Origin: Elusimicrobiota bacterium | GTDB lineage: Bacteria; Elusimicrobiota; Elusimicrobia; UBA1565; UBA9628 | DNA length: 64,000 bases | Assembly: GCA_016212795.1 (NCBI GenBank) | Contig: JACRDT010000007.1 | Coordinates: 62,001-126,000 of the forward strand | Reading direction: 5' to 3' | Shown: positions 8,060 to 15,710 of the stretch, one piece after another | How the letters are laid out: each line of letters starts with the position of its first letter | How positions within the stretch are numbered: the stretch's first letter is position 1 | Notes under the pieces: model-generated | The model's input: the letters and a program-made list of their open reading frames with translations, nothing else | Told to the model about the DNA's origin: nothing | Databases searched by the model: none | Translations under genes and position numbers: made by a program

Positions 8060-9673
8060 TCAAAGCGGGATGTTGCCTCGGTTGACGTGCTGGCCCGGGG
8101 CGCGCTTGTCCTTGAGGAACCGGAGGGCCCGGATGATCTTCATGCGCATCTGGCTCGGCTCGATCACCTCGTCGATGGAACCCGTGGAGGCGGTCTGGTA
8201 GGGGTTGGCGAACCGGTTCGAGTAGTCCTGGGCGAGCTTGGCCGCCAGGGCGGCCCGGTCCTCCGGGGTCTTGGCGGCGGCGAGTTCGCGCTTGCAGAGG
8301 ATCTCGGTGGCGCCCGCCGGGCCCATCACCGCGATCTCGGCGGACGGGAGCGCGAAGTTGACATCCGACCCCAGGTGCTTTGAGCTCATGGCGATGTAGG
8401 CTCCCCCGTAGGCCTTGCGGAGGATCACGGTGATCTTGGGGACGGTGGCCTCGGCGTAGGCGTGGAGGATCTTGGCGCCGTGGCGGATGATGCCGCCGTG
8501 CTCCTGCTGCACGCCGGGCCAATAGCCGGGGACGTCCGTGAGCGTCACGATCGGGATGTTGAAGGCGTTGAGGAACCGGATGAACCGGGCCGCCTTGTCG
8601 GAGGAGTCGATGTTCAGGGCGCCGGCCATGTGGCCGGGGTTGTTCGCCACGACCCCGACGACGTCCCCCCCCATCCGGCAGAAGCCCACGACGATGCTCC
8701 GGGCAAACGAGGCGTGCACCTCGAAGAACTTGTGCTCGTCGGCGATCTGCCAGATGACGTGGTGGACCCGGTAGGGGCGCTTTGGGTCGAGCTCGCAGAG
8801 CATCTCGAGGAGCGGCGTGGAGCGGCGCACGGGGTCGGGGTTGGCCACGCGGGGAGGGCGCTCCCAGCGGTTCTGCGGCAGGTAGCTGAGGAGCTCCCTC
8901 ACCTGGCGGAAGACGTCCGGCTCGGACTGGGCCACGAAGTGGCAGACCCCCGACTTGCCCGCGTGGGCCTGGGGGCCGCCGAGGCCGTCGAACGAGACCT
9001 CCTCGCCGGTCGCGGCCTTGACCACGGCCGGGCCGGTCACGAACATCTGGCTGATGCCCTGGACCATGAAGACGAAGTCGGTGAGGGCCGGGGAGTAGAC
9101 CGCCCCGCCGGCGCAGGGGCCGAGGATGACCGAGATCTGGGGGACGACGCCGGAGCACCGCACGTTGCGGCGGAAGATGTGGGCGTAGCCGTCGAGCGAG
9201 TCCACGCCCTCCTCGATGCGGGCGCCCCCGGAGTCGAGGAGCCCGACCACCGGCGTCCGGTTGTCATGGCCGAGGTCCATGATCTTGGCGATCTTCATGG
9301 CGTGGGCCAGGCCCAACGAGCCGCCGAGGACCGTGAAGTCCTGGGCGTAGATGCAGACTTCCCGCCCGTTGACGCGGCCGAAGCCCGTCACCACGCCGTC
9401 GCCGGGGATGGACTTGTCCTTGAGCCCGAAGTCCTTGGCCTGGCACTTGATGAGGAGGTCCAGCTCCTGGAAGCTCCCCTCGTCGAGGAGGTAGTGGATG
9501 CGCTCGCGCGCCGTGAATTTGTTCTTGTCCTTCTGGGCCTTGATCCTCTCTGGCCCGCCGCCGGCCATGGCGGCCTCCGTCAGGGCCAGCAGCCCGTTGA
9601 GCTTCGCGGGCTTGCCGCCCTCCTCGGGAGCGACGTCGACGGTCTGGGATTTCTTGACGCTGCGTTCGGTCAT
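8060..9673 (-). CDS. Acyl-CoA (propionyl-CoA type) carboxylase, carboxyltransferase subunit
   Basis: A 537-residue carboxyltransferase with two crotonase-like halves. It matches the beta subunits of propionyl-CoA carboxylase and methylmalonyl-CoA decarboxylase. Typical segments include KFTARERIHYLLDEGSF, GRVNGREVCIYAQDFTVLGG, LDSGGARIEEGVDSL, FVTGPAVVKAATGE, and NRGNIPL at the C-terminus. It transfers carboxyl from carboxybiotin to an acyl-CoA, or the reverse in a sodium-pumping decarboxylase. No biotin carboxylase or biotin carrier gene is nearby, so which complex it serves is open. A minus-strand TATAAT (9682-9687) lies 8 nt before the ATG. Confidence 0.95.
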   Translation of the reverse strand: MTERSVKKSQTVDVAPEEGGKPAKLNGLLALTEAAMAGGGPERIKAQKDKNKFTARERIHYLLDEGSFQELDLLIKCQAKDFGLKDKSIPGDGVVTGFGRVNGREVCIYAQDFTVLGGSLGLAHAMKIAKIMDLGHDNRTPVVGLLDSGGARIEEGVDSLDGYAHIFRRNVRCSGVVPQISVILGPCAGGAVYSPALTDFVFMVQGISQMFVTGPAVVKAATGEEVSFDGLGGPQAHAGKSGVCHFVAQSEPDVFRQVRELLSYLPQNRWERPPRVANPDPVRRSTPLLEMLCELDPKRPYRVHHVIWQIADEHKFFEVHASFARSIVVGFCRMGGDVVGVVANNPGHMAGALNIDSSDKAARFIRFLNAFNIPIVTLTDVPGYWPGVQQEHGGIIRHGAKILHAYAEATVPKITVILRKAYGGAYIAMSSKHLGSDVNFALPSAEIAVMGPAGATEILCKRELAAAKTPEDRAALAAKLAQDYSNRFANPYQTASTGSIDEVIEPSQMRMKIIRALRFLKDKRAPGQHVNRGNIPL

Positions 9674-9681
9674 GGACCCGG

Positions 9682-9687
9682 ATTATA
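9682..9687 (-). promoter_or_regulatory. -10 element upstream of the carboxyltransferase gene
   Basis: TATAAT on the minus strand, ending 8 nt before the ATG at 9673. This suggests a leaderless or very short-leader transcript. No convincing -35 is seen. Confidence 0.45.
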
Positions 9688-9775
9688 GCAAAAGGGCGCT
9701 CTTATGCTATCATGACGGCGCACCTTATGTCGAGCAGACCGTTCGTCCTGCGCCTCGGCGCCGGCAAGGCCTGAC

Positions 9776-10201
9776 ATGGCCTTCACCACCATCCTGTTCC
9801 TCGCGCTCGCCATCGTCTTCTGGGGCTCGGGCGCCATCTTCGACAAGCTCTCGCTGAGGCATTTCTCGGCCACGGACGCGTTCTTCGTCAGGATGGCCGT
9901 GATGGTCGTCCTGCTGCTGGTGCCGCTGTCCCTCCGTTGGAACCTCACCTGCGCCGCCCTGACGGCCGGCAAGACGGGGGTCTTCTGGGTCGGGGCCAGC
10001 GCGTTCGTGACGATGGCGGGGGTCTACTTCTACCTCATCGCCATGTCGGGGGCGGAGGCGTCGAAGATCGTGCCGCTGAGCTCGACCTATCCCCTGGTGA
10101 CGTTCCTGCTGGCCGTCGTCTTCCTGGGCGAAGGGTTCGCTTGGAACCGGCTCCTCGGGACCTTCTTCGTCTCCGTAGGAGTCTACTTCCTCGCCCATTG
10201 A
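9776..10201 (+). CDS. Small EamA/DMT-type membrane protein (half transporter)
   Basis: A 141-residue protein with about four or five transmembrane helices. It is equivalent to one EamA repeat of drug/metabolite transporters (AIVFWGSGAIFDKLSL at the start, IVPLSSTYPLVTFLLAVVFLGE near the end). Proteins of this length normally work as dimers, as in the SMR-like part of the superfamily. The substrate is unknown. A 15-codon upstream reading frame (ATG 9727, MSSRPFVLRLGAGKA) stops 1 nt before this ATG. It might couple translation or might be chance. Confidence 0.8.
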   Translation: MAFTTILFLALAIVFWGSGAIFDKLSLRHFSATDAFFVRMAVMVVLLLVPLSLRWNLTCAALTAGKTGVFWVGASAFVTMAGVYFYLIAMSGAEASKIVPLSSTYPLVTFLLAVVFLGEGFAWNRLLGTFFVSVGVYFLAH

Positions 10202-10202
10202 G

Positions 10203-10231
10203 TTGACACTAATTAGGAATTCGGATAATAT
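10203..10231 (+). promoter_or_regulatory. Promoter, TTGACA-N17-TAATAT
   Basis: A perfect -35 (10203-10208), a 17-nt spacer and a good -10 (10226-10231). The ATG at 10241 is 9 nt after the -10, giving a leader of only about 2-3 nt. Confidence 0.75.
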
Positions 10232-10240
10232 TTCAATCTC

Positions 10241-11518
10241 ATGACCCTCTGGGGCGATCTCTGGTTCTACGTTTCGGCCTTCGGCCTGGCGTCCAGCTGC
10301 GCGCTGTTCGGGTTCTTCCTGCGGCAGTACCGGGCGGCCGCGGCGACCGCCGACGAGCCGGAGGTCGAATCGGCGGACCTCCCCAAGGTCGTCCCGGTCA
10401 CGGTCAAGGGGCCGATGGGCCGCGGGGATGCCGTCGCGGTGAAGCCGGTGCCCGTCATCACGCCGGTCCGGGCGGAGCCGGCTCCCCTGAAGGCGGACAA
10501 GCCCCTGCCGGTCTCGTCGGCGCCCGCTCCGCAGGCGGCGGCCAAACCCGTCCCGGCGCCGGCGCCCGCTCCCGCGGCGGCCAAACCCGCCCCGGCGCCG
10601 GCGCCCGCTCCCGCGGCGGCGGCGCCCGCCCCCCAGGCTCAAGTCTCCCAGCCGCTCCCGTCGCACCTGGCCGCGCCCGGGGTTCCTGGGGCGGACGTGC
10701 CGCTTCGATCAGGACGGGAAAGCGGCCTGGCCGCGCCCGGCGTTCCTGGCGCGGACGTGCCGCCTCGATCAGGACGGGAAAGCGGCCTGGCCGCGCTGTC
10801 CCCGGCCCGGCCGAAGCCTGACCCGGCGACGACGACCGGCGGCATCAGCCCGGCCATCGTCTACCTGCAGAACGTCAAGCTCCAGATGGAGGCGATGGAG
10901 AAGGAGATCTCGGGCCTCAAGGGCTTGGTCGCCAAGGCGAACAGCCAGGATGACCTCATCCTCAAGCGCCTGATCGATCTTGGCGAGCAACTCAAGTCGT
11001 TCAAGGCGGCTCCGCCCGCCCAACCGGCTCAGCCCGCGCCCCAGGCGGCGCCGCCCCCGACTCCCGTCCCGGCGCCCCTGCAGGCCCCGGCGGCCGCGCC
11101 GGTCCGGGTCCGAGCGGTGGCGACCGGGGACGCCGCGACCATGCCGGGCGCGGCGGCGCCTCCCGCGCCGGCGATCTTGCCCGCCTTGGTCGAGCCTTCG
11201 CCGCCGGCTCAAGCCCCTGTCTCGCTGCCGCCGACGCCTGCTCCGGCCGCGCCCGAGCCTGTCGCGCCTCCGCCCTCCCCCGCTCCCATCGCCCTCGAGC
11301 CTGCCGCGCCTCCGCCGTCGCCCGCTCCGGCCGCGCTCGAGCCCGCCCCGCCCAAGGAGCCTCAGCCGGCGGGCACCGTGCGGACCGCGGACCCTGGGGT
11401 CAAGGACGATAGCACCATCGCGCTGTCCGCTCCGGTCGTGCTGGATGCTATCCCCCAGGCGAAGGAGGAGCCTCCGGCCGAAGGCAAGGTGCGCAAGGGC
11501 CCGGTCTGGCCGATCTAG
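10241..11518 (+). CDS. Pro/Ala-rich single-span membrane protein with coiled coil
   Basis: A 425-residue protein with no recognised domain. One transmembrane segment (LWFYVSAFGLASSCALFGFFL) opens the protein. A long Pro/Ala-rich tract follows and is interrupted by two in-frame 20-residue repeats (LAAPGVPGADVP...). A likely coiled coil of about 60 residues (QNVKLQMEAMEKEISGLKGL) comes next, then a second Pro/Ala-rich tract and a short C-terminal tail. The layout suggests an envelope tether spanning from the inner membrane, but that is inference. It has its own strong promoter. Confidence 0.65.
   Translation: MTLWGDLWFYVSAFGLASSCALFGFFLRQYRAAAATADEPEVESADLPKVVPVTVKGPMGRGDAVAVKPVPVITPVRAEPAPLKADKPLPVSSAPAPQAAAKPVPAPAPAPAAAKPAPAPAPAPAAAAPAPQAQVSQPLPSHLAAPGVPGADVPLRSGRESGLAAPGVPGADVPPRSGRESGLAALSPARPKPDPATTTGGISPAIVYLQNVKLQMEAMEKEISGLKGLVAKANSQDDLILKRLIDLGEQLKSFKAAPPAQPAQPAPQAAPPPTPVPAPLQAPAAAPVRVRAVATGDAATMPGAAAPPAPAILPALVEPSPPAQAPVSLPPTPAPAAPEPVAPPPSPAPIALEPAAPPPSPAPAALEPAPPKEPQPAGTVRTADPGVKDDSTIALSAPVVLDAIPQAKEEPPAEGKVRKGPVWPI
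10667..10795 (+). repeat. In-frame dispersed repeat R1, copies 2 and 3 in tandem
   Basis: Two 60-bp units (10667-10726 and 10727-10786) plus the start of a third. Each encodes LAAPGVPGADVP followed by RSGRESG (first unit LRSGRESG, second PRSGRESG). They differ at only a few positions. The unit and frame match the copies at 5744 and 11839. Confidence 0.88.
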
Positions 11519-11553
11519 CCGTTCTCGGCGCGCGTCCCCGTCGAACGGACCCG

Positions 11554-12624
11554 ATGTCCCGCATGCCCACGACTCCGCTCCCATCGATGGCGATGAGGCG
11601 TCTCTCGAGCCGCCTGGCGGCCGCGGCGGCCGCGGCGCTCTTCCCGGCGCTGGCCGCGGCCTCGATGTTCCCGGAGACCCCCTTCACCGTCGAGTCGGCC
11701 GGGACGACGGCCGCGTCCTTCCTGAAGTTCCCGGTCGGCGCCCGGCTCGAGGCCATGGGCGGGGTCTCGGCGGCGGCCGCCGCGGGGCCTGAAGCGATCT
11801 TCTACAATCCCGCCGGGATCGTGGCCGGTCAGCACGCCCTGCCCGCGCCCGGCGTTCCCGGCGGGGGCGTGCCGCCCCCACGGGCGGCGGGTAGCGGCCT
11901 GCCGTCGCAGCTCCTCCTGGGGTACTCCCGTCTCGTCTCAGGCGCCAACGCCGGGTCGGCCGCTTTCGTGCGATCGTTGGGCAAGCGCGGCTCGGTGGGC
12001 GGCGGGATCGTCTATTTCTCCCACGGGACTCAGACCAACTACGACGCCCTGGGCGACCGGGCCGGCTCGTTCTCGCCTTCGGACATCGCGTTCTCCCTGA
12101 CCTGCGCCCGCCGGTTCTGGGACATCCTGGCCGTGGGCGCGGGACTGAAGGTGATCCGCTCCACGCTGGAGACGGAGTCGGCGGCGGCGGTGGCGGTGGA
12201 CCTCGGGGCGCAGGCCGTCAACGTGCTCCGCCTGGCGGACGCTCCGCTCGACTTGGGCCTGAGCCTCTCGAACTTCGGCTCGCCGATGAAGCTGGGCGGC
12301 GCCGAGCAGCCCCTGCCGCTGCACCTGCGCGGCGGCGTGCTCTGGCACCTCAACCCGGTGGTCAGCGCTTCCATCGACGGCAACCTTCCCATCGACGACG
12401 ACCCCTACGTCTCGCTGGGCGTCGAGGCCCGGATGAAGACGGGGTCTCTCATCGCTTCCCTCAGGTCGGGGTTCAACCAGAAATATTCGCGCGGCCTCGA
12501 GGGTTTCGCCGGCGCGACCGCTGGCGCGGGGTTGGACCTCGGGCGGTTCGGCGTCGACTACGCCTGGGTGCCGTTCGGCGACCTGGGGCAGATCCACAGG
12601 GCGACCCTGGCCTTGCGCTTCTAG
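11554..12624 (+). CDS. PorV/PorQ-family outer-membrane protein
   Basis: A 356-residue predicted outer-membrane beta barrel. After a signal peptide (RRLSSRLAAAAAAALFPALAAAS), the mature part begins with the family signature of a conserved Gly-Ala-rich stretch (FLKFPVGARLEAMGGVSAA) and EAIFYNPAGI. Alternating beta strands follow and the protein ends in ATLALRF, with the terminal aromatic residue usual for BamA substrates. PorV proteins assist type IX secretion in Bacteroidota, but the family is broader. In-frame ATGs at 11587 and 11593 are possible true starts. A 63-bp in-frame repeat (11839-11901) interrupts the early part. Confidence 0.82.
   Translation: MSRMPTTPLPSMAMRRLSSRLAAAAAAALFPALAAASMFPETPFTVESAGTTAASFLKFPVGARLEAMGGVSAAAAAGPEAIFYNPAGIVAGQHALPAPGVPGGGVPPPRAAGSGLPSQLLLGYSRLVSGANAGSAAFVRSLGKRGSVGGGIVYFSHGTQTNYDALGDRAGSFSPSDIAFSLTCARRFWDILAVGAGLKVIRSTLETESAAAVAVDLGAQAVNVLRLADAPLDLGLSLSNFGSPMKLGGAEQPLPLHLRGGVLWHLNPVVSASIDGNLPIDDDPYVSLGVEARMKTGSLIASLRSGFNQKYSRGLEGFAGATAGAGLDLGRFGVDYAWVPFGDLGQIHRATLALRF
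11839..11901 (+). repeat. In-frame dispersed repeat R1, copy 4
   Basis: A 63-bp unit starting CTGCCCGCGCC and ending AGCGGCCTG, encoding LPAPGVPGGGVPPP and a few more residues. Its length and reading frame match the other R1 copies, but it is more diverged. It falls in what should be an exposed loop of the barrel. Confidence 0.8.
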
Positions 12625-12631
12625 GGTCTTC

Positions 12632-13486
12632 ATGGCCGATCTCGGTCTCTTCGGGGCGGGCCTTCTGACCGCCTTCGGGTTTTTCGTCGGCGTCCTGGGC
12701 TCCGTCATGGGCGTGGGCGGGGGCATCTTCCTCGTCCCTCTCCTGGTCCTTCACCTGGGCGTCCCCATCCACCAGGCCGTCGCGGTCTCCCTGGTCTCCA
12801 TCGTCGCCACCTCGAGCGCCGTCGCTTCCGTCAACGTGGAGCGGGGGCTCGCCAACATGAGGTTGGGCGTCGTCCTGGAGATGACGACGGCGCTGGGCTC
12901 CATCGCCGGCGCGCTGGTCTCCAGCGCCCTCCCGGGCGGGGTGGTGCAGAGGCTCTTCGCGCTCCTGCTCCTGCCCGTGTCGGCCATGATGTTCGTGAGG
13001 GGCGCGAGGCAGCGCAAGGGCGCGGGCCGGGCGGCCACGGGAAGCGCCCGGGCGCCGGTTCCTCCGGGGCGGTTCGGCGGCTCGTTCTACGACCCCTCGC
13101 TCCACGCGGACGTCTCCTACGCCGTCCGGCGGGTCGCGCCGGCCAGCGCCCTGTCGTTCGTCGCCGGGAGCCTGTCCGGGCTCCTGGGCCTGGGCGGCGG
13201 CATCATCCAGGTGCCGGTGATGACCCTCCTGTGCGGCATGCCGATGAAGGCCGCGGCGGCCACGAGCAACTTCCTCATGGGGGTCAGCGCGGCGGCCAGC
13301 GCCTTGATCTACCTCCGGCAAGGCCTGATCGTCTGGCATCTGGCGGCCGTCATCGTCGCGGGGGTCCTGCTCGGCTCGTTCGTCGGGATCCGCCTCCTGC
13401 ATAAGACCGAGTCCGGGAGGCTCCAGATGGCCTTCTCGGCGCTCGTCCTGCTGGCGGCGCTCAAGATGCTCGGGGGGGCCCGGTGA
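12632..13486 (+). CDS. TauE/SafE-family sulfite/anion exporter
   Basis: A 284-residue inner-membrane protein with eight or so helices arranged as two repeats. The repeat signature GxGGG occurs in VMGVGGGIFLVPLLV and again in LLGLGGGIIQVPVMTLL, each followed by AVAVSL or AAAATSNF. Family members export sulfite, sulfoacetate or related organosulfur anions. It begins 8 nt after the PorV-like gene and overlaps the following DUF1634 gene by 4 nt. This pair is commonly conserved. Confidence 0.9.
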   Translation: MADLGLFGAGLLTAFGFFVGVLGSVMGVGGGIFLVPLLVLHLGVPIHQAVAVSLVSIVATSSAVASVNVERGLANMRLGVVLEMTTALGSIAGALVSSALPGGVVQRLFALLLLPVSAMMFVRGARQRKGAGRAATGSARAPVPPGRFGGSFYDPSLHADVSYAVRRVAPASALSFVAGSLSGLLGLGGGIIQVPVMTLLCGMPMKAAAATSNFLMGVSAAASALIYLRQGLIVWHLAAVIVAGVLLGSFVGIRLLHKTESGRLQMAFSALVLLAALKMLGGAR

Positions 13487-13755
13487 CCGAGAAGGAGTTC
13501 GGCGGGCTCATCCAGCGGACGCTGCTGGGGGGGGTGTCGATCTCGTTGCTGCTTTTCCTCTCGGGAGCCATCCTCCGGCTGGGCGGCTCCGGGCTGTCCG
13601 AGGCGTGCCTGGCCGCCGGGGTCGTGGCGCTCGTCCTGACGCCGGTCGCGCGGGTGGCGATGCTGGCCTACGGCTTCTTCATGGTCGGGGAGTACTGGCT
13701 GTCGGCGGCGTCCGGCGTGGTCCTGGCCCTGCTGGCGGTCTCGGCGATGCTCTGA
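13483..13755 (+). CDS. DUF1634-like small membrane protein
   Basis: A 90-residue protein with three hydrophobic helices. It fits the DUF1634 family that usually accompanies TauE/SafE permeases. It starts at GTG 13483, which overlaps the exporter stop (GTGA), so the two are translationally coupled. It is probably an accessory subunit of the exporter; no biochemical role is known to me. Confidence 0.75.
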   Translation: MTEKEFGGLIQRTLLGGVSISLLLFLSGAILRLGGSGLSEACLAAGVVALVLTPVARVAMLAYGFFMVGEYWLSAASGVVLALLAVSAML

Positions 13756-14889
13756 TCAGATCCTCTCGACGACGATCGCCACGCCCTGCCCCCCGCCGAG
13801 CGAGATGGCCGCGACCCCCCGGCGGTCCCCCCGCCGCCCGAGCTCGTCGAGCAGGGCCAGGGTCATCCGGCCGCCGGTCCCGCCGAAGGCGTGGCCCAGG
13901 GCGATGGCGCCGCCGTTGACGTTGACCTTGTCCTCGGGGAGCCCGAGCTCCCGGATGTCGATGAGGACCTGGGCCGCGAACGTCTCGTTGATCTCGAAGA
14001 GGTCGATGTCGGAGAGGCCGAGCCCCGCGTCATCGACGGCCCGCCGGACCGCGAGGGCGCAGGCGAGCGCCATCTTCCGGGGCTGCGTCGAGGCGACCGC
14101 CCCGGCGAGGAACCTCCCCCGCGGCCTGGCCGCCGGCAGCTTCCCGGCCGCCCGGCCGCAGGCCAGCAGCAGCGCCGCGCCGCCGTCCACGATGGCGTGG
14201 GTGTTGGCGAGCGTGACGGTCCCCCCCTCGCGGAGGAGCTTGGACCCGGCGAAATGCTCCGGCCGTGGGTCGGGGAGGACGGCGTCGTCCTGGGAGGCCC
14301 CCGCGACCGCGACGATCTCGCCGGCCAGCAGGCCGCCGGCCTGGGCGGCGCGGGCGCGCCGGTGGCTCAGCAGGGCCCAGCGGTCCTGGGCGGCCCGGTC
14401 GATGCCGCGCTCCCGCGCCAGCGCCTCGACGGACGCGGCGATGCTTTCGCCGGCCGAGACGTCCGTGAAGGACGGCACGATCACCGCCCGGCGCACCTGG
14501 CTCGGGGAGTCCGCGCCGGCGGCGGCCACCACGCCGGCGACGCCCAGGGCGATGTCCTGCGCCGCCACGATGACGGCGTAGAGCCCCGAGCCGCAGGCGA
14601 GGCCCACCGTGACCCCGGGGACCTCGTCGGGCAGGCCGGCCCGGTGGCCGACGTAGCGGGCGCCGTAGCAGGCGTGGGGCCCGACGTGGTACGAGTTGCC
14701 CAGCACCACCCGCTCGATGTCCTCGGGCCGGAGCCCCGACCCCGCGAGCGCGCCCTTGAGGGCGGCGGCCCCGAGGTCGAAGGGGTCGAGGGCCATGAGG
14801 CTGCCGCCCTTGTCCCCGCGGCCGGTGGTCCCGGAGGACCATGTGGCGAACGGCGTCCGGGCTCCGCCGATGAATAGGATGTCGTCCAT
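13756..14889 (-). CDS. Thiolase (acetyl-CoA acetyltransferase family)
   Basis: A 377-residue thiolase that condenses or cleaves acyl-CoA units. The nucleophilic cysteine lies in VGLACGSGLYAV (family CxSG). The catalytic His is in NVNGGAIALGHAFGGTG, and the second Cys position in the usual C-terminal CxGGGxG is occupied by ISLGGGQG, a Leu replacing Cys. NETFAAQ, the normal active-site Asn-His region, reads EINETFAAQ here. The missing second cysteine means activity should be tested rather than assumed. It overlaps suhB by ATGA at 14889. Confidence 0.88.
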   Translation of the reverse strand: MDDILFIGGARTPFATWSSGTTGRGDKGGSLMALDPFDLGAAALKGALAGSGLRPEDIERVVLGNSYHVGPHACYGARYVGHRAGLPDEVPGVTVGLACGSGLYAVIVAAQDIALGVAGVVAAAGADSPSQVRRAVIVPSFTDVSAGESIAASVEALARERGIDRAAQDRWALLSHRRARAAQAGGLLAGEIVAVAGASQDDAVLPDPRPEHFAGSKLLREGGTVTLANTHAIVDGGAALLLACGRAAGKLPAARPRGRFLAGAVASTQPRKMALACALAVRRAVDDAGLGLSDIDLFEINETFAAQVLIDIRELGLPEDKVNVNGGAIALGHAFGGTGGRMTLALLDELGRRGDRRGVAAISLGGGQGVAIVVERI

Positions 14890-15710
14890 CACTTCCTCCG
14901 GGCGGCCGGGCGCTTTCGGGGACGGCGGTCCGTGGCCGCCAGCCGCGGGCCGATGACGCCCAGCATCTCCCGGTGGACGCGGCCGTTGGAGGCGAGGGTC
15001 TGGCGGCCGAAGGTCTCCAGCCCCTGCCAGGGACGGCCGCCGAAGTCGGTCACCGTCCCGCCGGCCTCCGAGACCAGGAGCCTGCCCGCCGCGACGTCCC
15101 AGGGGCTCAGCCCGAATTCCCAGAACGCGTCCGCGCGGCCCGCGGCGACCCAGGCCATGTCGAGCGCCGCCGTGCCCGAGCGCCTGATGTCGTGGCAGAT
15201 ATCCAGGAAGGCGCGGTAGAACTCGACGTAGTAGCCCGACCGCTGGTCCCGGTCGTAAGGGAAGCCCGTGATGAGCAGGGCCTTCGAAAGGCTCGCCGTC
15301 GGCGAGACCTTGAGGCGCTCGCCGTTCAGGAACGCCCCTTTCCCTTTCGCGGCCGTGAAGCACTCGTCTTTCATCGGGTCGTAGACCCCCGCCAGGAAGG
15401 GCCGGCCCCGGCGCAGGACGCCGATCGACACCGAGAAGACGGGGAAGCCGTGGGCGTAGTTGGTGGTGCCGTCGAGCGGGTCGACGACCCAGAGGAACTC
15501 GGCCCCGCGGATGCTCGCGTGGCCCTCCTCCGCGAGGATGTCGTGGTCCGGGAAGCGCCCGCGGATGGCGGCCAGGATGACGCGCTGGCTCTCGAGGTCG
15601 GCCTCGGTCAGGAGGTTGGCGCGGGCCTTGGTGCTGTAGGTGACCTTGCCGAACTTCCTGCGCAGGACCTGCCCGGCCCGCCGCAGGGCGGCCGTCAGCG
15701 TCTTATGCAT
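14889..15710 (-). CDS. suhB: Inositol-1-monophosphatase family protein
   Basis: A 273-residue magnesium-dependent phosphatase. The metal-binding residues are visible in ILAEEGH, in WVVDPLDGTTNYAHGFP (the family signature DPLDGT), and in FGLSPWDVAAGRLLVSEAGG near the C-terminus. Members hydrolyse inositol monophosphates, fructose-1,6-bisphosphate or PAP. The last residues (LAATDRRPRKR...) come from a 33-bp dispersed repeat (14910-14942) and extend beyond the normal fold. It overlaps both the thiolase and hemD, so the three form a leftward operon. The suhB symbol is by family only. Confidence 0.9.
   Translation of the reverse strand: MHKTLTAALRRAGQVLRRKFGKVTYSTKARANLLTEADLESQRVILAAIRGRFPDHDILAEEGHASIRGAEFLWVVDPLDGTTNYAHGFPVFSVSIGVLRRGRPFLAGVYDPMKDECFTAAKGKGAFLNGERLKVSPTASLSKALLITGFPYDRDQRSGYYVEFYRAFLDICHDIRRSGTAALDMAWVAAGRADAFWEFGLSPWDVAAGRLLVSEAGGTVTDFGGRPWQGLETFGRQTLASNGRVHREMLGVIGPRLAATDRRPRKRPAARRK
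14910..14942 (-). repeat. In-frame dispersed repeat R3, copy 1
   Basis: A 33-bp stretch encoding LAATDRRPRKR at the suhB C-terminus. It matches 16345-16377 inside hemD at 30 of 33 positions, in the same reading frame (LAAMDRRPRRR there). It contains the short inverted arms GGAC/GTCC. Confidence 0.7.
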
